The translations under genes were made by a program, and so were the position numbers. A stretch of 64,000 bases of DNA from Papaver somniferum (Eukaryota; Streptophyta; Magnoliopsida; Ranunculales; Papaveraceae): positions 158,199,072-158,263,071 of the forward strand of contig NC_039366.1 in the NCBI RefSeq assembly GCF_003573695.1, given 5' to 3'. The notes below the pieces were generated by a model. That model had not been told where the DNA came from. It did not search any database and was given only the letters and a program-made list of their open reading frames with translations. Below are positions 43,127-53,683 of this stretch, one piece after another (the stretch's first letter is position 1; each line of letters opens with the position of its first letter).

Positions 43127-44246
43127 CTATTGTTGCTTGCATGAATGCTCCATCATGGTATGTACGGTTTCGTGGACGGAGTCCCCAGAAACTATGCAAC
43201 TTCTGACCGGAAGAGGATCTCTGTGCACTCCTTCAACGCTTAGTTGAAATTCTCCTGCGTCCACCTTCTCTTTGAAAATGCGCTTCAATTTGTTGCAATC
43301 GCTGGTGTGGTGATAAGCAAACCTGTGGTAACGACAATATTTTGGATTTGCCATATATTCTTCAGTTGGAGGATGTATGATAAGAGGTAGCTTGATGACG
43401 CCATCTTGAATCCACGCTTCTAGGATTTCGATTACCTCTTCAATTGTACACGAGAAAATTAGAGCAGCCTCTCTAGTTTCTTGTTGCTGTGCAGGCGTCT
43501 TAGTCGCAGCTTTCCGGGTTTGAGTTGTCTGCTGCGCAAGTGCCGCACGTTTGGGTTGTTGACAACCGTTCCCCAGATGCATTCTCTTTCCTCCCTCACT
43601 AGCGATTTTCTGGAGGTTTGATCTTTTATTGGATGGACGCTTGCTTTCCTGAACATCTTTACGAGTTTCTTCATTCTGGGACGGTTCGGATTGACTGAGT
43701 AAAGCAGCAACGGATCTCTTAGCATCTTCTGATGCAATATGGGAATTGATATTTTCCAGGAAGGACGCACATAAATCCCACGAGTCTTCTTTCTGAGTTT
43801 GAGGAAACATGTATCGATATTCATGAGCAGACACGTTAGGTTGGTGGCTGCTTTTCCATTCGACGTGACCATAGGCTTCATCTTCCTCACCAGGAATAGG
43901 AATATGAATCTTGGAAGAAGGACTACTACCATCAGTATTGATCCAGAATGAATTGTTGGTGGCGTTTCCTTCAGAATGAATGCGCGTTGGTTCCTTTGAT
44001 AGTTGATTCGTGAGGACTTTCAAAAGCGCAAATACTCCGTCCTATGTCTTGACAATAGTAGCTTGATTCCTGACAATATCATTCAGGATTTTCATCATGA
44101 ATAGTTGTTAAATATTGAGACTACATAGCCTCGACGAGGGTTTTGAATGAAAGAACGAATTCAGGAATAACATGTGAAGTATTGTCAGTGCTAGGAGAAG
44201 TAAAATTGGGATTGAGGGTTTCTGAATCATTCCTAAGATCAACCAT
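43127..44246 (-). pseudogene. Degenerate gag of element C
   Basis: Minus strand. The start at 44246 (MVDLRND) corresponds to the H gag start MVDLRSG. A stop near 44120 and frame changes follow, then the open frame 44023-43127 (298 residues). The central capsid region (the TLYDG...FYRKYF block of H) is missing. The C-terminal nucleocapsid region is well conserved with H: EEVIEILEAWIQDGVIKLP, then the Cys/His motif YCRYHRFAYHHTSDC, KLKRIFKEKVDAGEF and VEGVH. No protease or RT follows. C could only have moved with proteins from a relative. Confidence 0.8.
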
Positions 44247-44310
44247 ATTTAGAAATTTAGGAAATTGAAAACGAGATAGGGGAAATGATTTTTTGTAACC
44301 GAGAGATCAA

Positions 44311-44330
44311 TCTCCCACTGTGGTCGCTAG
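44311..44330 (-). other. Primer binding site of element C
   Basis: On the minus strand tagcgaccacagtgggaga, differing from the H site (tggcgaccacagtgggaga, 53630) by one base. It adjoins the 5' LTR. Confidence 0.75.
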
Positions 44331-44331
44331 T

Positions 44332-46753
44332 TGTTTTAGGGTAAAAACTGGTTCTGTTGTTTTTGGTAAATTTGGGTGTGTTGATGAGAAACGAATTCAA
44401 ACCCTAAACAATGCACTGCATGGGAGTACTTTTAGATTCGAGAGATCAATCTGTAAGACTCTGGCCTAAACCAAGAAATGGACGTTCCAGATTCAATTCG
44501 GTCACAAAGTGAAGGAGAAGGGGTTGATCTTAGGGAGGGGAGCGAAGAAGGTGTTTGAGATCAGAATGTTGAATTATGAAGGTGTGGCTGTTTTATGACT
44601 TGTATCAGAAAATGGTTTCTGGATACTTGTGTTGATAACACTTGTCCTCCTTTTTCTTGTCGAAATAGGTTGAAATCCTATTTATATAAGTCATGTTCGA
44701 GCACCCCTGATCTCGTAGGAAGTGGAGGTGATTAGGCAGTGGAGAAGTGGAGTTGTGCAAAAAGAGGTGATCACCACGTTTCCACTATGAGGGGAAACTG
44801 GTCACGCTTTCACCCACTATCTCATTGTTGTTAACCGTCCGCTCTTCCCTGACATGTTCTCGTAATGTGCGCGTTGCATGCCGCACGCTGTAAACCGCCA
44901 GACCAGTACCCCAGTGAGCATCCCCCACTTTGTGACATGTTTGATGTCTCGAGTAAGTGGGTCTAGGCGTGAGACTCGTCGCTGAAAGCAGCACACAGTG
45001 CTTTTAGGTCAAATAATAAAATATTTGTGAAACCAATATTTATGACGCATCGCTTATAATCGATGTGTATGAAGCATCGCTTTTAAACAAGCAGCTGAAA
45101 ATAATCGATGTGCAAGAAGCATCATTGTTTTAGAGCTCGATTGAATCAGTCGCGGATTAAGCGTCTTAAAAAGGTAGCATGACCGACCACCTTTGGGTGA
45201 TCGTTTGGTATCTCTAGAGACGAGCTATTGCTTGGTCGATCGCTCCCTGTGAAGGGGGGGTGGCCGGTGATCACAATGCTACCCTGTTGGTTTTATGAAA
45301 ATAAATCTACACCATTCAACTAGGCTAGCAAAGTTGGATGGACGAGATGATTTGTGGCAGTTGTACGCTGTCGTTGATTGTATTTTAGGGTTTGAAGCCG
45401 TGCGGCCACCCTACCATTAAGCCAAACAATTCGTGGTATTGATTTGGACAGGCCGATTAGGTACACGCACAGATGGGTTTTTGGTGAGTGTGCAAGCATC
45501 CCGTTGGACTCCTGAAATTTTGATCTAGGTCGTCCGACCAGGATGGCGAAGATGGACGGCCGTGATCGATTTGCGGCAGTTGTGTAACGCCTATTATTCA
45601 ATTTAGGGTTTTATAAGTGCGCGATCTCCCTACTTTGGGAAATCAATTCAACGTGCTTCTGGACCACCGCATGTAATTCGATCAGCTGGGGATAGAGGTG
45701 AGCCGCCGACGATCATGTTGGCGCCTCGTTGATCGTCTTAAATTAGATCTAAGCCACTCAACTTGTATGGCGAAGATGGGTGGTCAGGATTGATTTGCGA
45801 TAGTTATCTCATGCCGCAACCTATATTATGGTTTTGGAATTGTGAGTTCTCTCTAGTTTGGGAAAACGTTTTAACACTCTCTGAACTTGTCGTGGGCAGG
45901 TCGATCGACGAAGGGAGAAGTCGGGCCACCAACGAACACGCCATCACTTCTTTGATCGTTCGAGATGCGATCTAAGCCGTCCAACTAGGCAGGCTTAGGT
46001 GGAAGGATGTTATGGGTTTTGAGACCGTTTTTGCCGTTCTTAGCTCGTTTGAGATTGTTTTTTCAATAACGCGATCACCCACATTAGGGTTAATCGTTCG
46101 GAGCGCTACGGGTGTACTAGATGAAAAGCGTTCGGCTAGGGCGTTAGTGGGCCTGCCGGTGGTCATCTTGATGATTGCCTAATTTCTCCAGGAGTAGGAT
46201 AGGCCTATTGAATTACGTGGCCAAATCATGTGGCCGTGATCGTTTCTTAAGACTGGCATGGACAGTCTGGATTTCCCTTAATGAATTTAAACGCGTTCGA
46301 TCGCGCTAACTTTCAATTAAAAGGTGTGTGAACACGCTGATCTCTTTATCAGAGGGTGATGTAGCCTATGTGAGTGTTTTCATGCAGGTCTCAATATTGA
46401 CACTTCAGGGGACTTATGCTACTCCGTTGCGAGTGAACATTAATCGTCATGTCATGTCAATATTGAGAGTTCAGCTGAGAACATAGCATAGGAAAACACT
46501 AGGCAGGCTCCGACATTAGTGAGTAATGCAACTAGGAGCTTAAATACTCATTAGGCTCTATACTAGTGCACAATTCATCTAGGATCTTGAGTTTCAATAT
46601 AATGTGAAGAGAGACATAGGAACTCATCAGATTCTGATATATTCTCCAAATTCCTTGCGAAATATAGATATATCAAGGTCTACTACTTCTCATGCCGGGT
46701 CAGGTAGACATACTTTTACACTTTTCGCCCTAAGCTAAAAACCACCATCAACA
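44332..46753 (-). repeat. 5' LTR of element C
   Basis: 2422 bp, tgttttaggg...catcaaca in plus orientation. It pairs with the solo LTR 15272-26613 and the remnant 27507-28152. It contains the same four-unit, roughly 223-bp array (about 45300-46130). The right flank is E2 LTR sequence beginning atgtcaactc, as at the solo LTR (gtgtcaactc). Frames 44785-46166 inside are not genes. Confidence 0.92.
44677..44690 (-). promoter_or_regulatory. TATA box of the C LTR
   Basis: On the minus strand CTTATATAAATAGG, conserved in the solo copy (tgtataaatagg near 15617-15633). It lies about 350 bp before the LTR end, a reasonable U3/R position. Confidence 0.55.
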
Positions 46754-47369
46754 ATGTCAACTCTTGGTTGTGGGTGAGATCAGCTAAGGGAACCAAGTGC
46801 GTAGCATCCTGCTGGGATCAGAGACGTAAGGAGCGCAACTGTACCTTGAATTTGTTTGAGATTGATTGGGGTTCAACTACAGTCCAAACCTAAGTTAGTT
46901 TGTGGTAGGGTATTGTCTGTAGCGGCTTAATACAGTGTGGTGTTCAATCTGGACTAGGTCCCGAGGTTTTTTTGCATTTGCGGTTTCCTCGTCAACAAAA
47001 CTTCTGGTGTCCGTGTTATTTCTACTCCGCATTATATTTTGTTATATAATTGAAATATCACAGGTTGTGCGTTGTATCGATGAATTATGAAATATAACCT
47101 TTGGTTGTTGATTGGAAATTGATTAATCCTTGGATATTGGTCTTTGGTACCATCCAAGTTTATATCTCTTGTATTTAATAAAGACTCGCAGATTTCTATT
47201 TGCTTGAGTATAGATTAAATCAAGAGATTGAGATATTAACTCCTTGATATACTTTTTATTAAGATTGAGTCTGACTGTCTAGTTGATTCTCTTAAAAGTA
47301 TATTAGAGTTAGTCCATATAGATTGCTAATCGAAATATTAGGTGAGGTTGTTAGACCCCCGTATTTTCA
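46754..47369 (+). repeat. Copia E2 LTR, 3' part, second copy
   Basis: Duplicate of 26614-27229 with a few substitutions. The LTR end gtattttca is followed by the PBS. It lacks the LTR 5' part because element C borders it, just as the solo LTR borders the first copy. Confidence 0.9.
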
Positions 47370-47371
47370 AT

Positions 47372-47383
47372 TGGTGTCAGAGC
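47372..47383 (+). other. Primer binding site, E2 (second copy)
   Basis: tggtgtcagagc, the same one-base variant as in the first copy. Confidence 0.85.
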
Positions 47384-47435
47384 AGGCAAACACGTTCAAG
47401 ACCTCAAAAGTCTGTGTTTGTAGCGATCTGAATCT

Positions 47436-48981
47436 ATGGACAGAGGTGTTATCTCAATTAACGTACCACCAGTCTTCGATGGCTCATACTACGTATGGTG
47501 GAAAATTGCTATGCGAACTTTTATTCAATCGCGTGATTTTCAATCATGGGTATAGGTAGTTAATGGTTATGATGCTCCCATTGTGGCAATAAGTAACACT
47601 ATTGTTACAAAGAATATTGGCGAATACAATGTTGCAGAGATACTTGATGCAAAGAAAAACTCCGACTGTTTGAATGCCATCATACATGCCATTACCCCTA
47701 ATCTTCATCACCATGGGTCTAATTGTACTCGGTCTAAATATGCTTGGGATATCTTAGAAACCGTATATGAAGGGAGTACCAGTGAAAAAGAAGCCATGCT
47801 TCAAAACCTTAATTCCGATTGGGAAAACCTTCGTATGGAAGATGAAGATTTATTTGATGAGTTTAATCACAAACTTTCTGAAATTGTTAATGCATCTTTT
47901 GCATTAGGTAAGACTATTCCTGAAAAGGACACTGTGATGAAAATTCTCAGATCGCTGCCATCTAGATACGATTCTAAGAAGCATGTCATCGTTGAGGAAA
48001 ATAACATTAATACCCTCTCCAGAAATACTTTGGTTGGGAAGATAAAGATCTTTGATCATGAGCATACATCTAAATCTAGCAAGGATGTTGCGTTCAAAGC
48101 ACAAAAAGACACAAAATTACTTGATAAAAGTAAAAATGTGTATATCTCTGAAGATGATCACTCTGAGACTGATTCATCAGATGAAGATCTTGACAAATTA
48201 GTCTCGATGATCACAAGACGGTTTAGAGATCTTCTTTTGAAGAGAAGTAAATGATTCTCCAGAGAAGTAAAACCCCATAATAGTATTCCTCCTAAAAACA
48301 AGGACACAAATGAAACTGATGACGAGGATATGCCTCAGTGCTTTAAGTGTAAGGGTTTTGGTCATTTTGCAAACGAGTGTCCAAATCGCAGAAAATACAC
48401 TGGGAGCAAAGGTCTTGCTGCAACGCTTGATGAGATGTCTGACAATTATGATTCTGATGAAGACAAAAAAATCAAGTGTTTCTCTTTTATGTGAAAATAT
48501 TGATTTTGATAATTGTAGCAATACACACATCAATCTTGATAATCTTTTAGAAGAGAACCCAATCAGGATGGAAGAATCAATTGACCCCTCTATTGGAAAC
48601 TCTTTGTCTAATGTTTCAGGATCTACCATGTGCCTTGCAGCTTGCATATCACAAGCACCTGAATCAGCTTATGCGTTGGCATGCTCTTATTGTTCACTCA
48701 AGGGTCATGAACTTTCAAAGTGTTTCAAGTACAAACACAATATGAGATATGTAAACAAGCTTCAACGAAGAGCGGATCGTCTAGCAAACAAGCTTAAACT
48801 CGCGCAGAAAACCGCTGAGGTATGTAAGATTTTATCTTCTTCAAAGAAGCTAGTTTCCAAAGAGAAGTCTAGACCACTAAAGGAAAGGGTATGGCCTATA
48901 CCAGTTGATAGACAGGGAACCATGAATTCATCTCAAAAAGGTTATGATGGACAAATCGTTGTTCACCACAGCAGAACTTGA
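47436..48981 (+). pseudogene. Copia gag, E2 second copy
   Basis: Begins MDRGVISINVPPVFDGSYY. A TAG at 47553-47555 interrupts it; the first copy is open there. The main frame (47583-48254) has the UBN2/Copia gag capsid features: SKYAWDILETVYEGS, KEAMLQNLNSDWENLRM and MKILRSLPSRYDSK. After a TGA at 48252-48254 comes the CCHC zinc knuckle CFKCKGFGHFANEC, in the frame around 48333-48480. A slip at an A-run near 48465 leads to the last frame, with a second CCHC-like knuckle CSYCSLKGHELSKC and a basic coiled coil (NKLQRRADRLANKLKLAQK). Two knuckles and very long LTRs fit large SIRE-like Copia elements (inference). No protease, integrase or RT follows before 50172. Confidence 0.85.
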
Positions 48982-49315
48982 TTGTGTTGTCCTCGTGCAT
49001 CTTGTCTCATGTGCCTGATTAAAAGAGACAAGATTATGCACACCTCATGCTTTAAGAAAAATTTTTGTTTTGTTTTTCTTAGTTTTTGTTTTTGAGTATG
49101 GAATTCTTTCATGTTGAAAGGGATTTTCCTGTTTAATCAAAAAGAAAGGGTTATTATCGATAATTCCACTCTTTATAGGGCTGTGAGCTGTGCGTACACA
49201 AACCTTTTAAAGGTTTAGAAACCCTACATTATTTTTTCCTTCTTTGACACTCTTTATATCTTAAGACTGCTTGTTGAGTTTTGATTGTGATTTCCTCTCA
49301 CAAAACCGTGCGTAT
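48982..49315 (+). other. Copia E2 interior, non-coding
   Basis: About 330 bp, T-rich (runs near 49050-49100), with no supported gene. Two near-identical stretches around agacaag (about 49000-49035) form a weak inverted arrangement. Confidence 0.45.
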
Positions 49316-49507
49316 ATGGATACTCCAAGCATCATGTCTTCTAATGGAAAAGATGTCAATATGATTGTTAAGCCATCAATCACTAAGGAAAAAGAGAGAT
49401 CTCCATTGTCTCCAACTTTGAAAAGAAAAAGAAGGAATATGAGGAAGCCAAGAGTTGTTCCTTCAAACTCTCAGAAGTTTTCTGATGTTCTTGAAGAGTT
49501 GAAGTGA
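49316..49507 (+). CDS. Small basic ORF in E2 interior, unrecognised
   Basis: 63 residues starting MDTPSIMSSNGKDVNMIVKP, with a Lys/Arg-rich middle (TLKRKRRNMRKPR) and the end VPSNSQKFSDVLEELK. The upstream in-frame ATG at 49271 is possible but gives an unconvincing start. I recognise no family. It could be a nuclear-targeted accessory peptide of the Copia element or a chance frame. Confidence 0.3.
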   Translation: MDTPSIMSSNGKDVNMIVKPSITKEKERSPLSPTLKRKRRNMRKPRVVPSNSQKFSDVLEELK

Positions 49508-50172
49508 TAGGTGTTTTCGTGTGAAGAGTTGAAGCCTTAATATTTATCTATTGTTTATGCTTTCTTGGCGAGTTTTCGTGTGAATTATGTATCTTATGTT
49601 TACTTTTGAGTTTATTAGGTGCAATGGATTCGTTATGAGCAAAAGAATGAGGAAACGTCCATTTGGAGCGTAAAGGGGGGAAAGTCAATTCACTGGCGAG
49701 TTATACTTGAAACCAGCGAAGGATATGCAACAAAGGAGGTTAAAATAGGCTGTAAGTTCACTAGAGCCGACAAGCTATGTAATAAATGGGTATCCCTTAT
49801 CTGGAGAGTGGGTGTCTTGAGTAATTACACTCATTACCAAGCCATAAACTTCAGCAGAAAATTGATTTCTCAATCATTTTCTCAAAATTCAGAGAAGTGC
49901 GAAATAGAGGCGCTGGTGTCTGAGACTTTAAGTTGATCCCCTTCTCAAATTGGGTGATGAACATAGAGATTGATGGAGGTTTTTTATCAGATAAGAAGAG
50001 GTTGCTGCTGTAACTATCAATTGAAGCATCAGAAGAAGAAATTAGGGGTTTTCCCGATTTGGAGTTAGGGTTTTTCGAAATGATAATGTGAAATGGGTAT
50101 TGGCTGTTGGTTCGATGGATTTAAGAAATTGATGTTGTTACTATTAAACAGGTGAAGATTGAATTAGGATTA
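49508..50172 (+). other. Sequence between E2 and element H
   Basis: Holds a 105-residue plus frame at 49619-49936 (MQWIRYEQKNEETSIWSVKG) without a recognised family. A stretch at 50020-50110 has TTAGGG-type words often seen in plant gene leaders. The end gatta (50168-50172) is the presumed target site of H; the matching copy would lie beyond 64000. Confidence 0.35.
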
Positions 50173-50477
50173 TGTAGATGGTGGATTTTTGACAAAGGCT
50201 AAGTTTCTAAACTTATAATTATACGAAGATCTGATTCAAAAATCAGATGTGAGTAACGAGACACGGGTCTCTCATCGAATTCTCAACAGAGAGTACCTTC
50301 TCTCAGAGTACATGTGGATATGTAGTCTCACGACTGGACAACGACATATCTCATGAATACTGAATACTTTCAGTGATTATTTTTATATAGCATCACGTGA
50401 TGGACGGCTCCTAGACATCTTGCTCTGCTAGTATAGAGTGATAACGTCTTCAGGAACAAACAACGAGTTTACCCTGA

Positions 50478-50488
50478 CTATATAAAGG
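50478..50488 (+). promoter_or_regulatory. TATA-like box in the H LTR
   Basis: ctatataaagg, conserved at 62079-62089 in the 3' LTR. It is only about 305 bp into a 3.45-kb LTR, which would imply a short U3 and a very long R-U5, so its use is uncertain. Confidence 0.45.
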
Positions 50489-50594
50489 ATATGACTTACC
50501 GACAGGCTCATATCGAGATAATTGATGCTCCTAGACAGCTTGCTCTGCTAGTATACAACCACAAAGTTAATTATTCCTAATTACAATTGCTCTT

Positions 50595-50876
50595 ATTCCA
50601 TGGTCGAATCAACGACTGGTCCCATGGAATGACAATAACAATAACAATTGTTCTGATTCTATGATAGAATCCACGGCTTGATCTCATAGAATGGCAATAA
50701 CTATATTATCTCATTACTCCGATTTCATGATTGAATACACAACTGGTCTCATAAATGGTAATAGATAAATCTTAATTACTCCGATTCTATGGTCGAATCT
50801 ACGATCCCATGGAATGGTAATGCTCACTATATTATTCTGAATTCATAGTCGAATCCTCAGATGATCCTATGAATTA
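50595..50876 (+). repeat. Array of five imperfect hairpins in the H LTR
   Basis: Five consecutive inverted repeats of 33-40 bp, each with left arm like attccatggtcgaatc and right arm like gatcccatggaat. They start near 50595, 50654, 50721, 50783 and 50839. The arms vary together: ccatgg/ccatgg, ctatgat/ctcatag, tcatag/ctatga. The array is conserved in the 3' LTR at 62193-62470. Confidence 0.8.
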
Positions 50877-51127
50877 ATAATAAACATTTTATTACTCAGT
50901 TTTCTGAATTATTCTCCACTGGATTCCACAATTAGTAATAAATAATCAAAAACCGGGCGTCTGACCTACCTCTAAGTAAGCCCCGATTCAAATGGTGAAG
51001 GTGTATCTAACGACGATACACTAACAGTCACCGCACGGACGAGTATTTCAAAAATACAACGAAACGATGAACCTATGCAAAATAGAGAAGAAAATAATAA
51101 ATAATTAAAAATATTGACCAGGGTGTT

Positions 51128-51930
51128 GGGAGCACCGACACACGACCAACCGACCGTGTCGTGGTAAATCCCACGCCAGTTTTATATTTTTAATGCATTT
51201 TTATTATTTTTCATGATTTGATGAAAATTCTCTCATTTTATCAAATTTCCTTCGTCTCGAAGAAACTCCTCGGTTTCATGGTACTTCCATAAATCCATAA
51301 AAAATAAAATAAAATTAAGGAAAGGAGTGTGGGGCGTGACCATTGGCCAACCGGCCCCACACCCCACGGTTCCTTATTATTTTTATTATTATTTCTCTAA
51401 TTTCATGAAAAAACTCCTTGATTTCATGGTATTTTGCACAAATCATCAAATAATAATAATAAAATAAATTATGAAAACTTGTGGGACCGGGCCTTGGCCG
51501 CCCGGCCATGCCCTAGCCGGTCCTACACGCCCCTTTGTTTTAGTATTTTATTATTAGTTTTCCTTGAATTCATCAAATTCCTTGATTTCATGGTATTTCT
51601 CTCAAATTAGGAAAAATTCCCCCAAATCATCAAAATACCTAAAAATATTAAAAAATTAGGGAAACTCGTGGGACTGGGCCCAAGCCGGCCGGCCATGCCT
51701 TCCACGGTTCCACCCGCCCTTTGTTTTATTATTTTAATATTTTTTGCTTCCATGAACTCATGAAAACTCCTTCAATTCATGGAAACTCCCTAAATTCATC
51801 AAATTTCTCAAAATTCATGAATTTTTCATAAAATCATCAAAATATTATAAAATTAAGAAAACGGCACCACGGGACCGTGGTCACGACCGGCCGACCATGC
51901 CTTGACCACGGCGGTCCCACGCCTCCTCAT
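51128..51930. repeat. GC-core tandem array in the H LTR
   Basis: Five GC-rich, partly palindromic cores with ggccggcc-, cggtccca- and accgggcc-like words lie at about 51130, 51340, 51490, 51670 and 51870. They are separated by A/T-rich tails containing attattat and catgaaaactcc-type words. The period varies between about 150 and 210 bp. The same array is in the 3' LTR (62725-63530). Confidence 0.7.
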
Positions 51931-53629
51931 TCCTTATTTTATAATTATTTTTCATCATCTCATGGTGTTTTCCTCAGTTTCGTCCAAACCCTAATTTTGG
52001 CATATTTTCTCGAATGGATGCTCAATTGCACGCCAGAAAATATCAAAATTCTCAGGACTGAGACGCGGACGCCTTGGGGACACGAGCACGCTATCTTGAT
52101 CAACCAAGGTTGGTTCTTTGGCTCACGGAATCCGGTCCCATCAATTTTCACAGTTTTGACCTAATTTGCAAAATTGCTCGTATTAGGTCCAAAACTCTCC
52201 CAAACACTTTGGATTTTCATGAAGTGATCGTCAGGCGGTCACGGGACAACCCAGGGCCGATTTCATGACTCCATGGTCGGTCCCTCGCCTCGTCATAATT
52301 AATTAGGTTTTCTCACCTAAGGCTCAGATGAGCATTTTTGAATAAATGATTAAGCCAGCATTTAATCATTCTTCCACCAATAAATCGTAAACTCTTCAGG
52401 AGTTCTTCGTATTTGCTCACGTGAGCATATAGACACTACATGGTTGATCCACGGTCCCATGTAGTCGCTCCCTCCTTCGTCCCATGTTTAAAATTCCAAC
52501 GAACCGTGAATTGATCATCAATTGATCAAATTAGGGTTTCTGAATCCAAGGATCATCATTCCAGATTCCAACCTTAATAATTTTACGACGAACTCATGGT
52601 CATTAATCTTATTAATTATGCTAGTACTTTAATTAATATTTTTGGTACGCTGCCAATAATCTATCAGATGAGCAACACATGCTCAGACGATCAAATATTC
52701 AACAATTCATCGCATGAGCAACATTTGCTCAGATGAGGAATATTTGCTCAAACCAATGAATATTGGTTCAACAATCGATATTCAACGATCCATCGAATGA
52801 GAAATACTTGCTCACTTCATCATAAGAACTATACCTCTGTCTCATGACATGTTCAATTCATGAGTTTCAGAACATCATGTTCAACTCAACGACTACATGG
52901 ACTCATCGTCCCATCAAACCACGAAGTCATCAATTGATTAACAAACCACGAGACGTCAATCATGTCACTTGGGGGATATCACTTAGGGTTTTGGTTTGGC
53001 GGTCTACGGCACGTGTGTTCAAACACACGATGGAATGTGAGCAAGTCGTGAAATCTGTTGAAGGAATTCACGAGGTAGTGCGTGGAAAATCGACCAAGTC
53101 TCCACACGTTGAGCAATTGGTTTCAAACACGATCTCCACTTACCCACTCCTTGATTCCATCAACTGTCACACTTCATGGGATCATGGTGTCTACAATTAA
53201 AGTAATATAAATAAGTCTCTGAATCATGATTGAATCAGTATCATCAATCTCACGTCTCATCAACAACACGAGATCATCAACTCATCAATTGAGCAACTAC
53301 TCTCAATTGAGCAATTTCAATCACTCAGAGCTTATCGTATTCAGAATTCATACACCAACAATCTTTTATTATCATTGATTCCACACATTTCTCAGCTTCC
53401 CTCCTACATATCAACCCATCCTCTCTTGTGACCGAATTTACTCTGGAACGGTCATTGTCTTGATTTAGGCCGGAGTACTACAGATTGATCTCTCGAATCT
53501 AAAGCACCCCCTTTGCAGCGATGCATCTGTTTGAGGTTTAACATTTTGCTCGGTTCGAGGAGTTTCCTCCGTATGGTCGTCTCCTCAATTCCTTAAAAAC
53601 CAGCAAATCGATTTTCCCCATCTACAGAT

Positions 53630-53647
53630 TGGCGACCACAGTGGGAG
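53630..53647 (+). other. Primer binding site of element H
   Basis: tggcgaccacagtgggag, three bases after the LTR end. Nearly identical to the C site. The primer tRNA is probably an Arg-type tRNA as in Ogre-like elements, but I cannot verify this. Confidence 0.75.
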
Positions 53648-53683
53648 ATTAATCTCTCGGTTGAAATCTAACAATTTCACAAG

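Larger units (their letters stand above)
27507..46753 (-). mobile_element. Tat-type Ty3 retrotransposon C (pol deleted), containing element G
   Basis: On the minus strand: 5' LTR 44332-46753, PBS, degenerate gag (44246-43127), untranslated/unknown interior (43126-40556, then 28359-28168), PPT and a truncated 3' LTR (28152-27507). Element G is inserted at 28365-40550 with TSD gtcat. PBS, PPT, gag start (MVDLR) and the zinc-motif region match element H, so both are the same Tat-type family group. RT, RNase H and integrase are absent. The left LTR is cut at the duplication junction. Confidence 0.87.
50173..53626 (+). repeat. 5' LTR of element H
   Basis: 3454 bp, tgtagatggt...cccatctaca, pairing with 61779-64000 as far as visible, with small indels. 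It contains a five-unit hairpin array (50595-50876), a GC-core array (51128-51930) and a TATA-like box (50478-50488). It also has repeated tgctcctagacagcttgctc units (about 50410 and 50530) and gagcaa/ttgctc words at 52660-52820. The frames inside (51315-52268, 52844-53200) recur in the 3' LTR or lack any signature. Confidence 0.92.

Noticed and set aside
50595..50876. CRISPR-like spacing of palindromic repeats
   Set aside because: Plant retrotransposon LTR; repeats are diverged, there are no unique spacers of constant length and no cas genes.
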